DNA of 61,945 nucleotides from Streptomyces phaeofaciens (GCF_014648915.1 NZ_BMSA01000043.1:1-61945); one strand, 5' to 3'. Positions 10,270 through 18,503 are shown, counted from the stretch's first letter. Numbers and translations: made by a program. Notes: generated by a model from the letters alone, not told the origin.

Positions 10270-10686
10270 CTAGCGGCGGCTGCGGACCCGGGCGTCCCTC
10301 GGGGGGTCGACGAACTGGAGTTCCAGCGTCACGGGAGGCGGGGCGACGCCGGGTCCGCCGGCGGCCGCCCACGCGAGGATCTCGTCCGTGCAGTCGTCGT
10401 CCATGGCGAAACCGACCCAGGTGGCCCGGCCACCGGCCCGCCGGCCGTCGGCGGAGGGCTGGACGACGACGACGTTCGCCTGGTCACAGGGGCCGAGGCA
10501 GTCCGTCGTACGGACCTCGAAGGCGCCGCCGGAGTCGGCGGCGGCCGCGCGCAGGCGCTCGAGCTGCCAGGTGTGGTCGTAGCCGGGGTGCTTGCGGGCG
10601 TCGCCGCAGCAGCAGCCCCGGCACACCACGAGGGTGCAGGGACGGCTGCGTGCGGCGCCGATCAGCGCGCGCTGACGAGGAACCAT
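10270..10686 (-). CDS. (2Fe-2S) ferredoxin-like protein with thioredoxin-like fold
   Basis: A 138-aa protein beginning MVPRQRALIG. An N-terminal cysteine cluster (CTLVVCRGCCCG) and a second DCLGPCDQANVVVV element, about 40 residues apart, match the cysteine arrangement of small thioredoxin-like [2Fe-2S] ferredoxins, where the second motif follows a short helix. The ATG at 10686 is chosen because longer in-frame extensions would run into the upstream NUDIX-like gene, whose stop is only 5 nt away. The pair is probably an operon. It is convergent with the P450 and, by its conservation style, probably a chromosomal gene rather than part of the polyketide cluster, although it could in principle serve as an electron donor. 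A tail rich in Pro and Arg follows the fold. Confidence 0.78.
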   Translation of the reverse strand: MVPRQRALIGAARSRPCTLVVCRGCCCGDARKHPGYDHTWQLERLRAAAADSGGAFEVRTTDCLGPCDQANVVVVQPSADGRRAGGRATWVGFAMDDDCTDEILAWAAAGGPGVAPPPVTLELQFVDPPRDARVRSRR

Positions 10687-10691
10687 CCCGG

Positions 10692-11231
10692 TCAGGAGGC
10701 CGAGAGGCCGACATGGGCCAGGGCCTGCCGCAGCAGGAACCCGTGCCCGCCCGGCATCTCGCTCTGCACGGCCGGCGAGGCCGCCTCCTGGGGGCTGAAC
10801 CACACCAGGTCCAGGGCGTCCTGCCGGGGCCGGCAGTCACCGGACACCGGCACGATGTAGGCCAGCGACACCGCGTGCTGCCGGGGGTCGTGGTACGGGG
10901 TGACGCCGTGCGTCGGGAAGTACTCGGCCACCGTGAACGGCTGGAGCGAGGTCGGGACGCGCGGCAGGGCCACCGGGCCGAGGTCCTTCTCCAGATGGCG
11001 CAGCAGGGCGTCCCGGACGCGCTCGTGGTGCAGCACCCGGCCGGAGACCAGGGTCCGGCTGACGTTGCCGTCCGGTCCGATGCGCAGCAGCAGGCCGATG
11101 CTGGTGACTTCGCCGCTGTCGTCGACGCGCACGGGCACGGCCTCGACGTACAGGATCGGCATTCGGGCGCGGGTCAGTTCGAGTTCGTCCTGGCTCAGCC
11201 AACCGGGCGTGGTATCGGTCATGTCTGACAT
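10692..11231 (-). CDS. NUDIX-fold family protein (DUF4916-type)
   Basis: A 179-aa actinobacterial protein that I recognise as the DUF4916 group of NUDIX-like proteins. Characteristic segments are ARMPILYVEAVPV, LLLRIGPDGNVSRTLVSG and HAVSLAYIVPVSGDC. I do not see a textbook NUDIX box (GX5EX7REUXEEXGU), so hydrolase activity is uncertain. The start is the ATG at 11231. No Shine-Dalgarno sequence precedes it, but a TATGAT -10 box sits six bases upstream, which suggests a leaderless mRNA. An internal ATG at 11222 is an alternative. It is followed by the ferredoxin-like gene on the same strand. Confidence 0.82.
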   Translation of the reverse strand: MSDMTDTTPGWLSQDELELTRARMPILYVEAVPVRVDDSGEVTSIGLLLRIGPDGNVSRTLVSGRVLHHERVRDALLRHLEKDLGPVALPRVPTSLQPFTVAEYFPTHGVTPYHDPRQHAVSLAYIVPVSGDCRPRQDALDLVWFSPQEAASPAVQSEMPGGHGFLLRQALAHVGLSAS

Positions 11232-11237
11232 TGCTTG

Positions 11238-11243
11238 ATCATA
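11238..11243 (-). promoter_or_regulatory. -10 element (TATGAT) of a probable leaderless promoter
   Basis: On the minus strand TATGAT is followed by CAAGCA and then the ATG of the NUDIX-like gene. The predicted transcription start therefore falls at or next to the start codon. No convincing -35 box is visible 16-18 nt upstream. The short gap to the amidohydrolase stop (11247) means the -35 region would lie inside that gene. Confidence 0.5.
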
Positions 11244-11246
11244 CTT

Positions 11247-12380
11247 TCAGTGTGCGTCGGGAAGCCGGTAGACCCGGCGGGCGTTGTCCGACGCGGCCCA
11301 GCGTGCCAGGCGCAGTGCGTCGTCGAGACCCAGTTCGTCGGCGTCCAACCGGTCCTGGAGCAGTTCCCCCAGGCCCCGGCGGAACGCCAGCGCGCCGAGC
11401 CCGTAGAACTCCGCCACACCATAGGCGTCGGAGCTGTACAGCAGTTTGCGGAAGGGTGTGATCTCCAGCGCCTCCTCCAGGACGGCTCGGGCCCGGGCGG
11501 GGCCGACGTGATGCAGGGTCAGCCCCACGTCCAGGTACACCTGCTCGAACACCGCGGCCAGATAGCCGGCCTGCCGCTGGTACGGCCAGCAGTGCAGGAG
11601 CAGCACCGGGATCGTGCCCGCGGTGAGGTGCAGCCAGTCCGTGAGATGCGTCGGATCCACCCGGTGCAGCCGGATGTCGTGGTCCCCGAAGCCGGTGTGC
11701 AGCTGGAGCGGCAGGCCGAGGTCGACGGCCGTCCACAGCAGATGCCGTACCAGCACGGGCTCGTCGAGCCTGCCGCCGCGCGCCAGCCAGCGCCGGGCGG
11801 CCCGGGTGACCTCCGCGTCCGCCGGGCGGGCGGGGTCCAGGTCGAAGCCGGTGCGGTACGCCGCCACCGACTTCACCCCCACCACGCCGGGCCGGCGCAC
11901 CGCGTCCAGCGCCGCCGACCGGAACGCGTCGGCGTACCCGTCGGCCTCGACGCCCCGTGCCGCCACGGCCTCCGCGACGGACTCCAGCCGGACCACCTCG
12001 TGCGCGACCCCGCCGGCCGCCTCCGCCAGCTCGGCGGGCGTGGTGACCGGGTGCGGCGCGAAGCCGGTGTCCACGCAGAACACACCGGTCCGGGCGGCGG
12101 CCAGGAACCGCCGGTTCACCTCCCGCGGGCCCAGCTCGGCCCGCCGGGCCAGATAGGCGTCGGCGGGCGCGTGCCGCTCCAGGCCGAGGACCGGCGCGCA
12201 ATGCCGGCGTACGGCCACGCCGGCGGGTGTGTCGAAGGGGGAGATGCCCGGCCAGCGTTCGCCCTCGGTGAGCAGTGCCTCGAAGCCGGGCCGGTCCAGC
12301 GGCCCGGTGACCACGCCGTGGCAGTGGTGGTCCACCAGCTCCAGCTCCGCGAGCGCCTCGTGGACGGGGCCGCCGGCCAC
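11247..12380 (-). CDS. Amidohydrolase family protein (FluG N-terminal-like)
   Basis: A 377-aa metal-dependent hydrolase with the amidohydrolase N-terminal metal motif DHHCHG (residues about 17-22), further His and Asp residues in LQLHTGFGDHDIRLH and LLLHCWPYQRQAGYLA, and a late LYSSDAYGVAEFYGLG segment that supplies the last metal-binding aspartate. It starts with GTG, one base after the TGA of the glutamine-synthetase-like gene, so the two are translationally coupled. In fungal FluG proteins an amidohydrolase domain of this type is fused to a glutamine-synthetase domain; here the same two activities are adjacent genes. The likely reaction is hydrolysis of a C-N bond in a small amide or gamma-glutamyl compound, but the substrate is not evident. 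Confidence 0.85.
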   Translation of the reverse strand: MAGGPVHEALAELELVDHHCHGVVTGPLDRPGFEALLTEGERWPGISPFDTPAGVAVRRHCAPVLGLERHAPADAYLARRAELGPREVNRRFLAAARTGVFCVDTGFAPHPVTTPAELAEAAGGVAHEVVRLESVAEAVAARGVEADGYADAFRSAALDAVRRPGVVGVKSVAAYRTGFDLDPARPADAEVTRAARRWLARGGRLDEPVLVRHLLWTAVDLGLPLQLHTGFGDHDIRLHRVDPTHLTDWLHLTAGTIPVLLLHCWPYQRQAGYLAAVFEQVYLDVGLTLHHVGPARARAVLEEALEITPFRKLLYSSDAYGVAEFYGLGALAFRRGLGELLQDRLDADELGLDDALRLARWAASDNARRVYRLPDAH

Positions 12381-12381
12381 G

Positions 12382-13785
12382 TCAGTACACCCAGCGGTAG
12401 GCGGCGGCGACCCGCTCGTCGTCCAGCCCGTCGGCCGCGTCGATCTCGCCCTGCCGTACGGCGGTCACCGCGTCGGCGAGGACCGGGCCGAGCGCGTCCC
12501 GCAGCACCTCGTCCCGGCGGAACTCGGCGACGGCCTCGGCGAGCGAGAGGGGCAGCCGGCGCACGCCACGCTCCGCCGCCGCGGCGGCGTCGAGGCGGGC
12601 CGGGTCGCCGGTGGTCTCCCGCGGCAGGACGGCGGACCTGGTGAGCCCGTCCAGGCCGGCCGCGATCAGACAGCCGAGCAGCAGGTAGGGGTTGGCGGCC
12701 AGGTCCACGGGCTTGACCTCCAGGTTCGCCTGCTGGGCGTGCCGGCCCGCCGTGCCCCGGACCAGCCGGACGGCCGCCTCGCGGGTCTCCAGGCCCCAGG
12801 CCGTGAACACCCCCGCCCACTGGGAGGGTCTGAGCCGCAGATAGCTGGCCGGGCTGGGCGCGGTCACCGCCGTCAGGGCGGGCAGACGGTCCAGGATCCC
12901 GGCGGCGAACGCCTCCGCGTCGGCCGTCATCCCGTGCCGACGTCCGCCCCCGGAGTGCAGGTTGACGCCGTCGCGCCAGGCGGAGAGATGGACGTGCCCG
13001 CCGTTGCCGACGCCCTCGGCCTCGACGGCGGGGGAGAAGGAGACCCGCAGACCGTGCCGGTGGGCCACCGCGCGGATCGTCTGGCGGACCAGGACGCTGC
13101 GGTCGGCCGCCGCCACCGGGTCCAGGGCGCCCACGGAGATCTCGAACTGGCCCGGCGCGTACTCGGGATGGATCTGGTCGACCTCCACGCCCTGCGCCGC
13201 GCACGCCGCCAGCAGCTCGGCGGTGTACGCGCTCAGCTCGACCTGCCGGGTCGCGCCGTACGCCGGGCCGGTCGTCGCCGGGAGGAACTCCCCGGCGGGC
13301 GCGGAGTCCAGTCCGACCGACCACTCGATCTCGATGCCCGCCCTGAAGGCGAGGCCGTGGTCGCGGGCCGCGCCGGCGACGATCCGGCGCAGGAAGGTGC
13401 GCGAACAGCCCGGGTGCCGGGCGCCGTCCTGGGTGATCCGGTCGACGGGCGCCCACGCCCACCCCGGCTGCCCGGCCAGCACCACCAGCCGGTCCAGGTC
13501 GGGGTAGAGCCGCAGATCGCCGTCCGGGGAGCCCAGCACATCGGTGGTGACGATCCCGTCGCCCGCCAGGAACGTGTCGAACACCGGGGACATGCCGACA
13601 CCCCAGGCCGCCGCGGAGGCCAGCCGGGCCGTGGGGACCGTCTTCACCCGGCCGACGCCCGCCGTGTCGACGTAGGCCAGGACGACCCCGTGGACGCCTC
13701 TGCCGGGCAGCTCCCCGGCGAGCGCGCCGGCCCGTTCGAGGTCGCCGGGGCGTCCGCCGGGGACGGGGTCGGCCAGGGTCGTCAT
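12382..13785 (-). CDS. Glutamine synthetase-like ligase (gamma-glutamyl-amine/amide type)
   Basis: A 467-aa GS-I fold protein starting MTTLADPVPGG after a strong GGAGG (GGAGGACGT-ATG). Recognisable landmarks are GIEIEWSV and IHPEYAPGQFEIS (catalytic glutamates), GNGGHVHLSAW (GS His/ATP motif), RLRPSQWAG with WGLETREAAVRL (the glutamate-binding Arg region) and NLEVKPVDLAANPYLLLG. The usual RxExR(x)D element is altered to NLEVKPVD, and the NRxxxxR-like motif is altered too, so it is probably not a housekeeping GlnA. It more likely ligates glutamate or a related acid to an amine. Coupling to the downstream amidohydrolase suggests a shared pathway for using or detoxifying an amine or amide. Confidence 0.85.
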   Translation of the reverse strand: MTTLADPVPGGRPGDLERAGALAGELPGRGVHGVVLAYVDTAGVGRVKTVPTARLASAAAWGVGMSPVFDTFLAGDGIVTTDVLGSPDGDLRLYPDLDRLVVLAGQPGWAWAPVDRITQDGARHPGCSRTFLRRIVAGAARDHGLAFRAGIEIEWSVGLDSAPAGEFLPATTGPAYGATRQVELSAYTAELLAACAAQGVEVDQIHPEYAPGQFEISVGALDPVAAADRSVLVRQTIRAVAHRHGLRVSFSPAVEAEGVGNGGHVHLSAWRDGVNLHSGGGRRHGMTADAEAFAAGILDRLPALTAVTAPSPASYLRLRPSQWAGVFTAWGLETREAAVRLVRGTAGRHAQQANLEVKPVDLAANPYLLLGCLIAAGLDGLTRSAVLPRETTGDPARLDAAAAAERGVRRLPLSLAEAVAEFRRDEVLRDALGPVLADAVTAVRQGEIDAADGLDDERVAAAYRWVY

Positions 13786-13820
13786 ACGTCCTCCACGGTC
13801 GGTCCGTCGGTACCTGTCCG

Positions 13821-14693
13821 TCAGGGTTTCACGGCCACCGCGCCGTACTGCGGCACCACCGCGGCCAAGTCGTCGTCGGCGCGCCAGCGGGAGCACGACA
13901 CCAGGCCGGGCTCCAGCAGGTCCAGGCCGTCGAAGAACGCGGCGATCTCGGTGCCCGAACGGGCGGTGATCGGCGGTGTGGCGTTCTCGTTCCAGAACTT
14001 CATCGCCGGGATCTGGCCCTCGCCCCCCACCTCGGGGTCGTGGGTCGGATGGGTCAGCACCAGGCAACTGCCCGACGGCACCTCGGCCATGACCTCGCGG
14101 ACGATGGTGCGGGCCGCGTCGTGGTCCAGGACGAAGTTCAGGATGCCCAGCATCATCACCGCCACCGGCCGGCCGAAGTCCAGGGTGCCCGAGGCGCGTT
14201 CGAGGATCGCCGCCGGGTCGTGCACATCGGCGTCGATGTAGTCGGTGGCGCCCTCGGAGGTGCCCGTCAGCAGGGTGCGGGCGTGCGCCAGCACGATCGG
14301 GTCGTTGTCGACGTACACGATCCGGGAGTCCGGCGCGACGCGCTGCGCTATCTCGTGGGTGTTGTCGGCCGTCGGCAGCCCGGTGCCGACGTCCAGGAAC
14401 TGCCGCATCCCGCGCTCCTCGGCCAGGTACCGCACGGCCCGGCCCAGGAACCAGCGGTCCGCGCGCGCGATGTCCCGGATCAGCGGGAACATCCCGGCGA
14501 CATGCCCGCCGACCTGCTGGTCGACCTCGTAGTTGTCCTTGCCGCCGATCCAGTAGTTCCACACGCGCGCGTTGTGCGCCACGCTCGTGTCCAGCCGTGT
14601 CCGCCCGCCCGCCGGCGTGCCGCCCTCGCCCACGTCACCGCTCCCTCTCGTGCCTCGTGCCCCGCGCTCGTGCGCCGTGTCGTCCGCCGCCAT
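13821..14693 (-). CDS. SAM-dependent methyltransferase, DUF574 family
   Basis: A 290-aa member of the streptomycete DUF574 (PF04672-type) methyltransferases. Family hallmarks are the N-terminal ARVWNYWIGGKDNYEVD, the SAM loop FLDVGTGLPTADNTHEIAQ, VYVDNDPIVLAHARTLL and the D-rich YIDADVHDP. Start ATG 14693. The first roughly 30 residues are low-complexity (GERGTRG-like) and may be disordered. The substrate of this abundant family is generally unknown. The gene stands just upstream of the glutamine-synthetase-like gene (35-nt gap, same strand), so read-through is possible. It is divergent from the HAD hydrolase at 14827. Confidence 0.9.
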   Translation of the reverse strand: MAADDTAHERGARGTRGSGDVGEGGTPAGGRTRLDTSVAHNARVWNYWIGGKDNYEVDQQVGGHVAGMFPLIRDIARADRWFLGRAVRYLAEERGMRQFLDVGTGLPTADNTHEIAQRVAPDSRIVYVDNDPIVLAHARTLLTGTSEGATDYIDADVHDPAAILERASGTLDFGRPVAVMMLGILNFVLDHDAARTIVREVMAEVPSGSCLVLTHPTHDPEVGGEGQIPAMKFWNENATPPITARSGTEIAAFFDGLDLLEPGLVSCSRWRADDDLAAVVPQYGAVAVKP

Positions 14694-14754
14694 TGTGCCG
14701 CCGGATGATCACCGCTGTCCCGGGATTCACGGGGTCCCCCGGTAGGGTGACAAT

Positions 14755-14807
14755 CCGGTCACCCCGCGGCGGCCGGTCACCCGCGGCAGCCGGTCACCCC
14801 GCAGCGG
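14755..14807. repeat. Three tandem repeats of about 18 bp in the HAD-gene leader
   Basis: Units at 14755-14772, 14773-14789 and 14790-14807 all begin CCGGTCACCC and differ by one indel and one or two substitutions. They lie between the divergent methyltransferase and HAD genes, ending 20 nt before the HAD start codon, inside the probable 5' leader. Confidence 0.75.
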
Positions 14808-14826
14808 AAAGCACAGGAAGCAGGAC

Positions 14827-15681
14827 ATGCCCTACTCGCACGCCCCCCAGCCGACCGCCCCCGACTCCTCGGCGGGCCCCGCCGACATACGGCTGGTCGT
14901 CACCGACATGGACGGCACGCTGCTCGACGACGACAAGCGGATCCCCGACGGACTCTGGGACACCCTGGCGCTGCTGCGCGAGCGCGGCGTGCTGTTCAGC
15001 CCGGCCAGCGGACGCCAGTACGCCACCCTGGCCGAGCAGTTCGCCGAGGTCGCCGACGGGATGGTGTTCATCGCCGAGAACGGCACCTACGTGGTACGCG
15101 ACGGGCAGGAGCTGAGCTCCGACCCGCTGGAGCCGGCCGTCGTCACCCGGCTCGTGGAGACGGTACGGCGGCTCGCGGCCGGCGGGGCGGACCTGGGCGC
15201 GGTCGTCTGCGGCAAGCGCTCCGCGTACGTCGAGCGGACCGACGCGGCCTTCCTGGCCGAGGTGGAGCGGTACTACGTGCGCTGCCAGGTCGTCGAGGAC
15301 GCCACCGCCGTCGACGACGACGTGATCAAGGTCGCGCTGTTCGACTTCGGGCCCGTCGAGGAGACCACCGCCCCGGCACTCGCCGGCTTCGCGGACACCC
15401 ACCAGGTCGTCGTCTCCGGCGAGCACTGGGTGGACGTGATGAACCGCACCGCCAACAAGGGCGCCGCCCTGCGCAGGCTCCAGCGGGAGCTGGACATCAC
15501 CCCCGCGCAGACCATGGTGTTCGGCGACTACCTCAACGACCTGGAGATGCTGGACGCCGCCGACTGGTCCTTCGCCATGGCCGGCGCCCACCCGGAGGTC
15601 GTCCGCAGGGCCCGCCACCTGGCCCCGTCCAACAACGACAACGGGGTACTGCGCACCATCGCCCGGGTGCTCGACCTCTGA
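14827..15681 (+). CDS. HAD-superfamily (Cof-type) sugar/nucleotide phosphatase
   Basis: A 284-aa HAD-IIB protein. Motif I is VVTDMDGTLLDDD, motif II lies in LLFSPASGRQYATL, motif III is the Lys in NKGAALRRLQ, and motif IV is MVFGDYLNDLEML, the classic Cof GDxxNDxxM element. The C2-type cap lies between motifs II and III. It is probably a cytoplasmic phosphatase of sugar phosphates, FMN or similar metabolites; the substrate cannot be read from the sequence. Start ATG 14827, preceded by GGAAG about 8 nt upstream. Transcription probably ends at the long palindrome at 15712-15774. Confidence 0.92.
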   Translation: MPYSHAPQPTAPDSSAGPADIRLVVTDMDGTLLDDDKRIPDGLWDTLALLRERGVLFSPASGRQYATLAEQFAEVADGMVFIAENGTYVVRDGQELSSDPLEPAVVTRLVETVRRLAAGGADLGAVVCGKRSAYVERTDAAFLAEVERYYVRCQVVEDATAVDDDVIKVALFDFGPVEETTAPALAGFADTHQVVVSGEHWVDVMNRTANKGAALRRLQRELDITPAQTMVFGDYLNDLEMLDAADWSFAMAGAHPEVVRRARHLAPSNNDNGVLRTIARVLDL

Positions 15682-15711
15682 CACCCGCCCGGGGGCGCCG
15701 CGTCCGGCCTC

Positions 15712-15774
15712 AGGGGGTGTCTCGCCGATCATGCCGGGCTCGCGGGGTCCGGCCTGATCGACGAGACACCCCCT
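15712..15774. terminator. Long imperfect palindrome, probable transcription terminator / REP-like element
   Basis: The 20-nt arms 15712-15731 and 15755-15774 are complementary at 19 positions (the mismatch is a G-U wobble). An inner GCCGG/CCGGC pair extends the stem. The left arm starts AGGGGGTGTCTCG. There is no U-tract. It sits between the HAD gene and the M20 gene, 30 nt after the first and 34 nt before the second. Confidence 0.75.
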
Positions 15775-15808
15775 AGGCTGAGGGCGCCACGACAGGGAGG
15801 GAAGCGGT

Positions 15809-17053
15809 ATGAGCGAGCCGGCCGTCGTCGCCCGTCTCACCGGGGACATCACCGCGGGGCTGAAGACCGGGGACCTGGAGGACTTCTACCGGGACCTGCA
15901 CCGCCACCCCGAACTCTCCTTCCAGGAGCACCGCACCGCCGCGAAGCTCGCCGCGCGGCTGCGCGCGGCCGGGTACGAGGTGACCGAGGGCGTCGCCCGC
16001 ACCGGCGTGGTCGGCGTGCTGGCCAACGGGGACGGGCCGGTGGTGTGGCTGCGCGGGGACATGGACGCGCTGCCGGTGCGGGAGGCGACCGGCCTGCCGT
16101 ACGCCTCCACGGCCGACGGCGTGATGCACGCCTGCGGCCACGACCTGCACATCACCTGGCTCGCGGCCGCCGCCGAGGCGCTCGCCGTCGCCCGTGAGAC
16201 CTGGTCCGGCACGCTCGTCGTGGTGGGGCAGCCCGCCGAGGAGGCGGAGGGCGGGGCGGCGGCGATGGTCGCGGACGGTGTCCACGAGCGGTTCCCGCGC
16301 CCCGACGCGCTGTTCGGCCAGCACGTCGCGCCCGGCCTCGCCGGCTTCTACCCGCACACCCCCGGGCCGACCCTGGCGGCCTCCGACGACGTCGACGTCG
16401 TGGTGCACGGGGTGGGCGGCCACGGCTCGCGGCCCGAGTCGACCGTCGACCCGGTGGTGACGGCCGCGTACATCGTCACCCGGCTCCAGACCGTCGTCGC
16501 GCGAGAGGTCGCGGCGGGCGAGTCGGCGGTGCTCACCGTCGGACGGTTCCACGCCGGCACCCAGTCCAACATCATCCCCGCCGAGGCCCGCCTCGCGGTG
16601 AACGTGCGCACCCAGGACACCCGGGTGCGCGAGCGCGTCCTCACCGCGATCCGGCGGATCGTCGAGGGCGAGTGCGCCGCGGCGGGCTGCCCGGTGCCGC
16701 CCGAGGTCACGGTGCTCCCCGGCTACCCGAACACCGTCAACGACCCCGCCCTGGACCGGGAGATCGCCGCCGTCCACCGCGAACTCCTCGGCGCGCACAC
16801 GGTGTTCGACTTCGGACCGGCGATGGGCAGCGAGGACTTCTCCCTGCTCGCGCCCGAGGGAGTGCCGTACGACTACTGGTACGTGACCTCGACCCCGGCC
16901 GCCGTGTGGGACGCGGCCCCCGGGCAGGAACTGGCGGAGAAGCTCACGCATGTTCCCGGGAACCACAGCCCGTTGTTCGCCCCGGACCTGTCCGTGCTGC
17001 TGCCCGGGGCGCGCACGCTGGTGTCGGCCGCCCTGTCCCGGCTCAGCCGCTGA
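15809..17053 (+). CDS. M20-family amidohydrolase / aminoacylase
   Basis: A 414-aa metallopeptidase of the M20D (hippurate hydrolase, IAA-amino acid hydrolase) group. Metal ligands are visible in LRGDMDALPV, MHACGHDLH, GQPAEEAEGG (catalytic Glu-Glu), FGQHV and near the C-terminus GSEDFSLL. The dimerisation domain (VHGVGGHGSRPESTVDPV to about VNVRTQD) splits the catalytic domain as usual. It cleaves N-acyl or amide bonds of amino-acid conjugates in the cytoplasm. The start ATG has GGGAGGG upstream. The end overlaps the convergent Dps gene by 11 bp. The exact substrate is unknown. Confidence 0.93.
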   Translation: MSEPAVVARLTGDITAGLKTGDLEDFYRDLHRHPELSFQEHRTAAKLAARLRAAGYEVTEGVARTGVVGVLANGDGPVVWLRGDMDALPVREATGLPYASTADGVMHACGHDLHITWLAAAAEALAVARETWSGTLVVVGQPAEEAEGGAAAMVADGVHERFPRPDALFGQHVAPGLAGFYPHTPGPTLAASDDVDVVVHGVGGHGSRPESTVDPVVTAAYIVTRLQTVVAREVAAGESAVLTVGRFHAGTQSNIIPAEARLAVNVRTQDTRVRERVLTAIRRIVEGECAAAGCPVPPEVTVLPGYPNTVNDPALDREIAAVHRELLGAHTVFDFGPAMGSEDFSLLAPEGVPYDYWYVTSTPAAVWDAAPGQELAEKLTHVPGNHSPLFAPDLSVLLPGARTLVSAALSRLSR

Positions 17054-17519
17054 TGTTCTCCGCCTCGAACATCCAGCGCTGCTTCTCCAGTTCGGCGGTG
17101 ATGCCGATCAGCAGGTCCTGGGTGACGGGATCCGGCTCCTCGGTCGCCGCGATCCGCTCCCGCAGCCGTGCGATCGCCGTGCCCAGCGTCTCGGCGATCA
17201 CCCGGACGGCCTCCTCGTCCCGCAGCCAGCCGTCCTTCGGGCCGGGCAGCGTGAACGCCGAGGCGATCGTCTCGGGCCGGCCGTCGGGCGGCAGACCGAG
17301 CGCGGCCGCGCGCTCGGCGACCGTGTCGGCGTAACCGCGGGCCGCCGCGACCAGCTCGTCCAGCTGGAGGTGGACCGAGCGGAACCGCGGGCCCACGACG
17401 TTCCAGTGCGCCTGCTTCCCGATGAGGGAGAGCCCGAGAAGGTCCACCAGGGTGCTCTGCAACGCGTCGTGGGTGACCTGCCGGGCCGGCTCGGGAAGGG
17501 GGCTCTTGACGACAGTCAT
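17043..17519 (-). CDS. dps: Dps-family ferritin-like DNA-protection protein
   Basis: A 158-aa Dps protein. The ferroxidase signature KQAHWNVVGPRF, then HLQLDELV, gives the His-Asp-Glu ligand set shared between subunits. Helices continue through YADTVAERAAALG and the C-terminal QDLLIGITAELEKQRWMFEAE. It is expected to form a 12-subunit shell that oxidises Fe(II) with peroxide and may bind DNA. The N-terminal tail is short (MTVVKSPLPEP) and not Lys-rich, so DNA binding is uncertain. Start ATG 17519 follows AGGAGGAGC. It is tail-to-tail with the M20 gene with 11 bp overlap. Confidence 0.95.
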   Translation of the reverse strand: MTVVKSPLPEPARQVTHDALQSTLVDLLGLSLIGKQAHWNVVGPRFRSVHLQLDELVAAARGYADTVAERAAALGLPPDGRPETIASAFTLPGPKDGWLRDEEAVRVIAETLGTAIARLRERIAATEEPDPVTQDLLIGITAELEKQRWMFEAENISG

Positions 17520-17607
17520 ACGGATGCTCCTCCTGTTCGCGGGCTCACGCCTTCGGCACGCGGGTGCCCAGGGCGAACCGGTGCAAACAGGACCTCTCCG
17601 GGTGGTC

Positions 17608-18408
17608 TCAGGATGCGAGCGCGCCGTCCAGGAAGTGGATCAGGTCCCCGAAGACCTCCGCCTTGTTCGTCTCGTGGAACACCTCGTGCCGGGCTCCGGC
17701 GTAGATCCGCTCGGTCCGCGCGTCCGGGGCCAGCCGTTCGACACCGCCACGGCTGCCCGGCAGCGGGACGAGCCGGTCGTCGTCGCCGTGCAGCCACAGC
17801 AGCGGCAGCGGGCCGACACCGCCCGCCCCGGCCACGGTCTCCAGGGTCCGTACGAACGCCTCCAGCGTCGGCCGCTTCATGGGCCCGTGCCAGACCAGCG
17901 GGTCCGCCGCGTACGCCGTGCCGGTCGCCGGGTCGCGGGAGAGCGCGCCGGGGCTGATCGGGGCGTCCGGGATCTCGTCGAGGGCGAGCAGCCGCTCCGG
18001 CAGCGCCCAGTTGCCGATCACCGGGCCGGAGAGCACGAGCGCGGCGAGCGTGGCGCCGTACCGCTGGGCGTAGCGGGCCGCGACGAGCCCGCCCATGGAG
18101 TGGCCGATGACGACGACCGGCAGCTCCGGGTGGGCGGCCCGGGCGAGGCCGGCCACCGTGTGCACGTCGGTGACCACGTCCTCGAAGTCCTCGATCACCA
18201 CCCGTTCGCCGGCCGACCGGCCGTGCCCCATGTGGTCGGGCGCGAACACGGCCGCGCCGTGCCCGCCGAGCACGCCGGCCGTCTCCTGGTACCGGCCCGC
18301 GTGCTCGCCGTACCCGTGCACCAGCAGGGCGACGTACCGCGGGCGCGGGTGCGGCCACTCGTGAGCGGTGAGTGTGCCCCGGGTGCCCGTGAGGACGTGC
18401 TCGGTCAT
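17608..18408 (-). CDS. Alpha/beta hydrolase, monoacylglycerol-lipase type
   Basis: A 266-aa serine hydrolase of the MGLL/lysophospholipase group. Evident are the oxyanion VHGYGEHAGRY, the nucleophile elbow VIGHSMGGLVA (catalytic Ser), the acid in LWLHGDDDRLVP and the late ARHEVFHE histidine. No signal peptide is seen, so it is probably cytoplasmic. A strong GGAGG lies 5-6 nt before ATG 18408. It is divergent from the thiolase gene, and the 193-bp region between them holds a candidate operator. It could release fatty acids that feed the neighbouring thiolase and enoyl-CoA hydratase functions, but that is inference. Confidence 0.92.
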   Translation of the reverse strand: MTEHVLTGTRGTLTAHEWPHPRPRYVALLVHGYGEHAGRYQETAGVLGGHGAAVFAPDHMGHGRSAGERVVIEDFEDVVTDVHTVAGLARAAHPELPVVVIGHSMGGLVAARYAQRYGATLAALVLSGPVIGNWALPERLLALDEIPDAPISPGALSRDPATGTAYAADPLVWHGPMKRPTLEAFVRTLETVAGAGGVGPLPLLWLHGDDDRLVPLPGSRGGVERLAPDARTERIYAGARHEVFHETNKAEVFGDLIHFLDGALAS

Positions 18409-18492
18409 GTCGCCTCCGGCTGCGTCGGTGAAGGTCCCGGTGGATCTTCCCAGGGGGCGGGGCGTGGGTCTATAGTCCGGAACCAGCGAAAC

Positions 18493-18503
18493 TAGCAGTG
18501 CTA
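18493..18503. promoter_or_regulatory. Candidate regulator-binding palindrome in divergent promoter
   Basis: TAGCAGTGCTA is an exact inverted repeat around a central G and lies in the only AT-rich patch (CTAGCAGTGCTAATTAAA) between the divergent lipase-like and thiolase genes. The form resembles TetR/MarR-type operators. No regulator gene is immediately adjacent; the nearest TetR gene is at 22338. Confidence 0.45.

Noticed and set aside
10270..10686. Dedicated redox partner of the P450
   Set aside because: It is on the opposite strand, belongs to a different ferredoxin type, and overlaps in operon with a NUDIX-like gene, so it is more likely a chromosomal gene. Not excluded.
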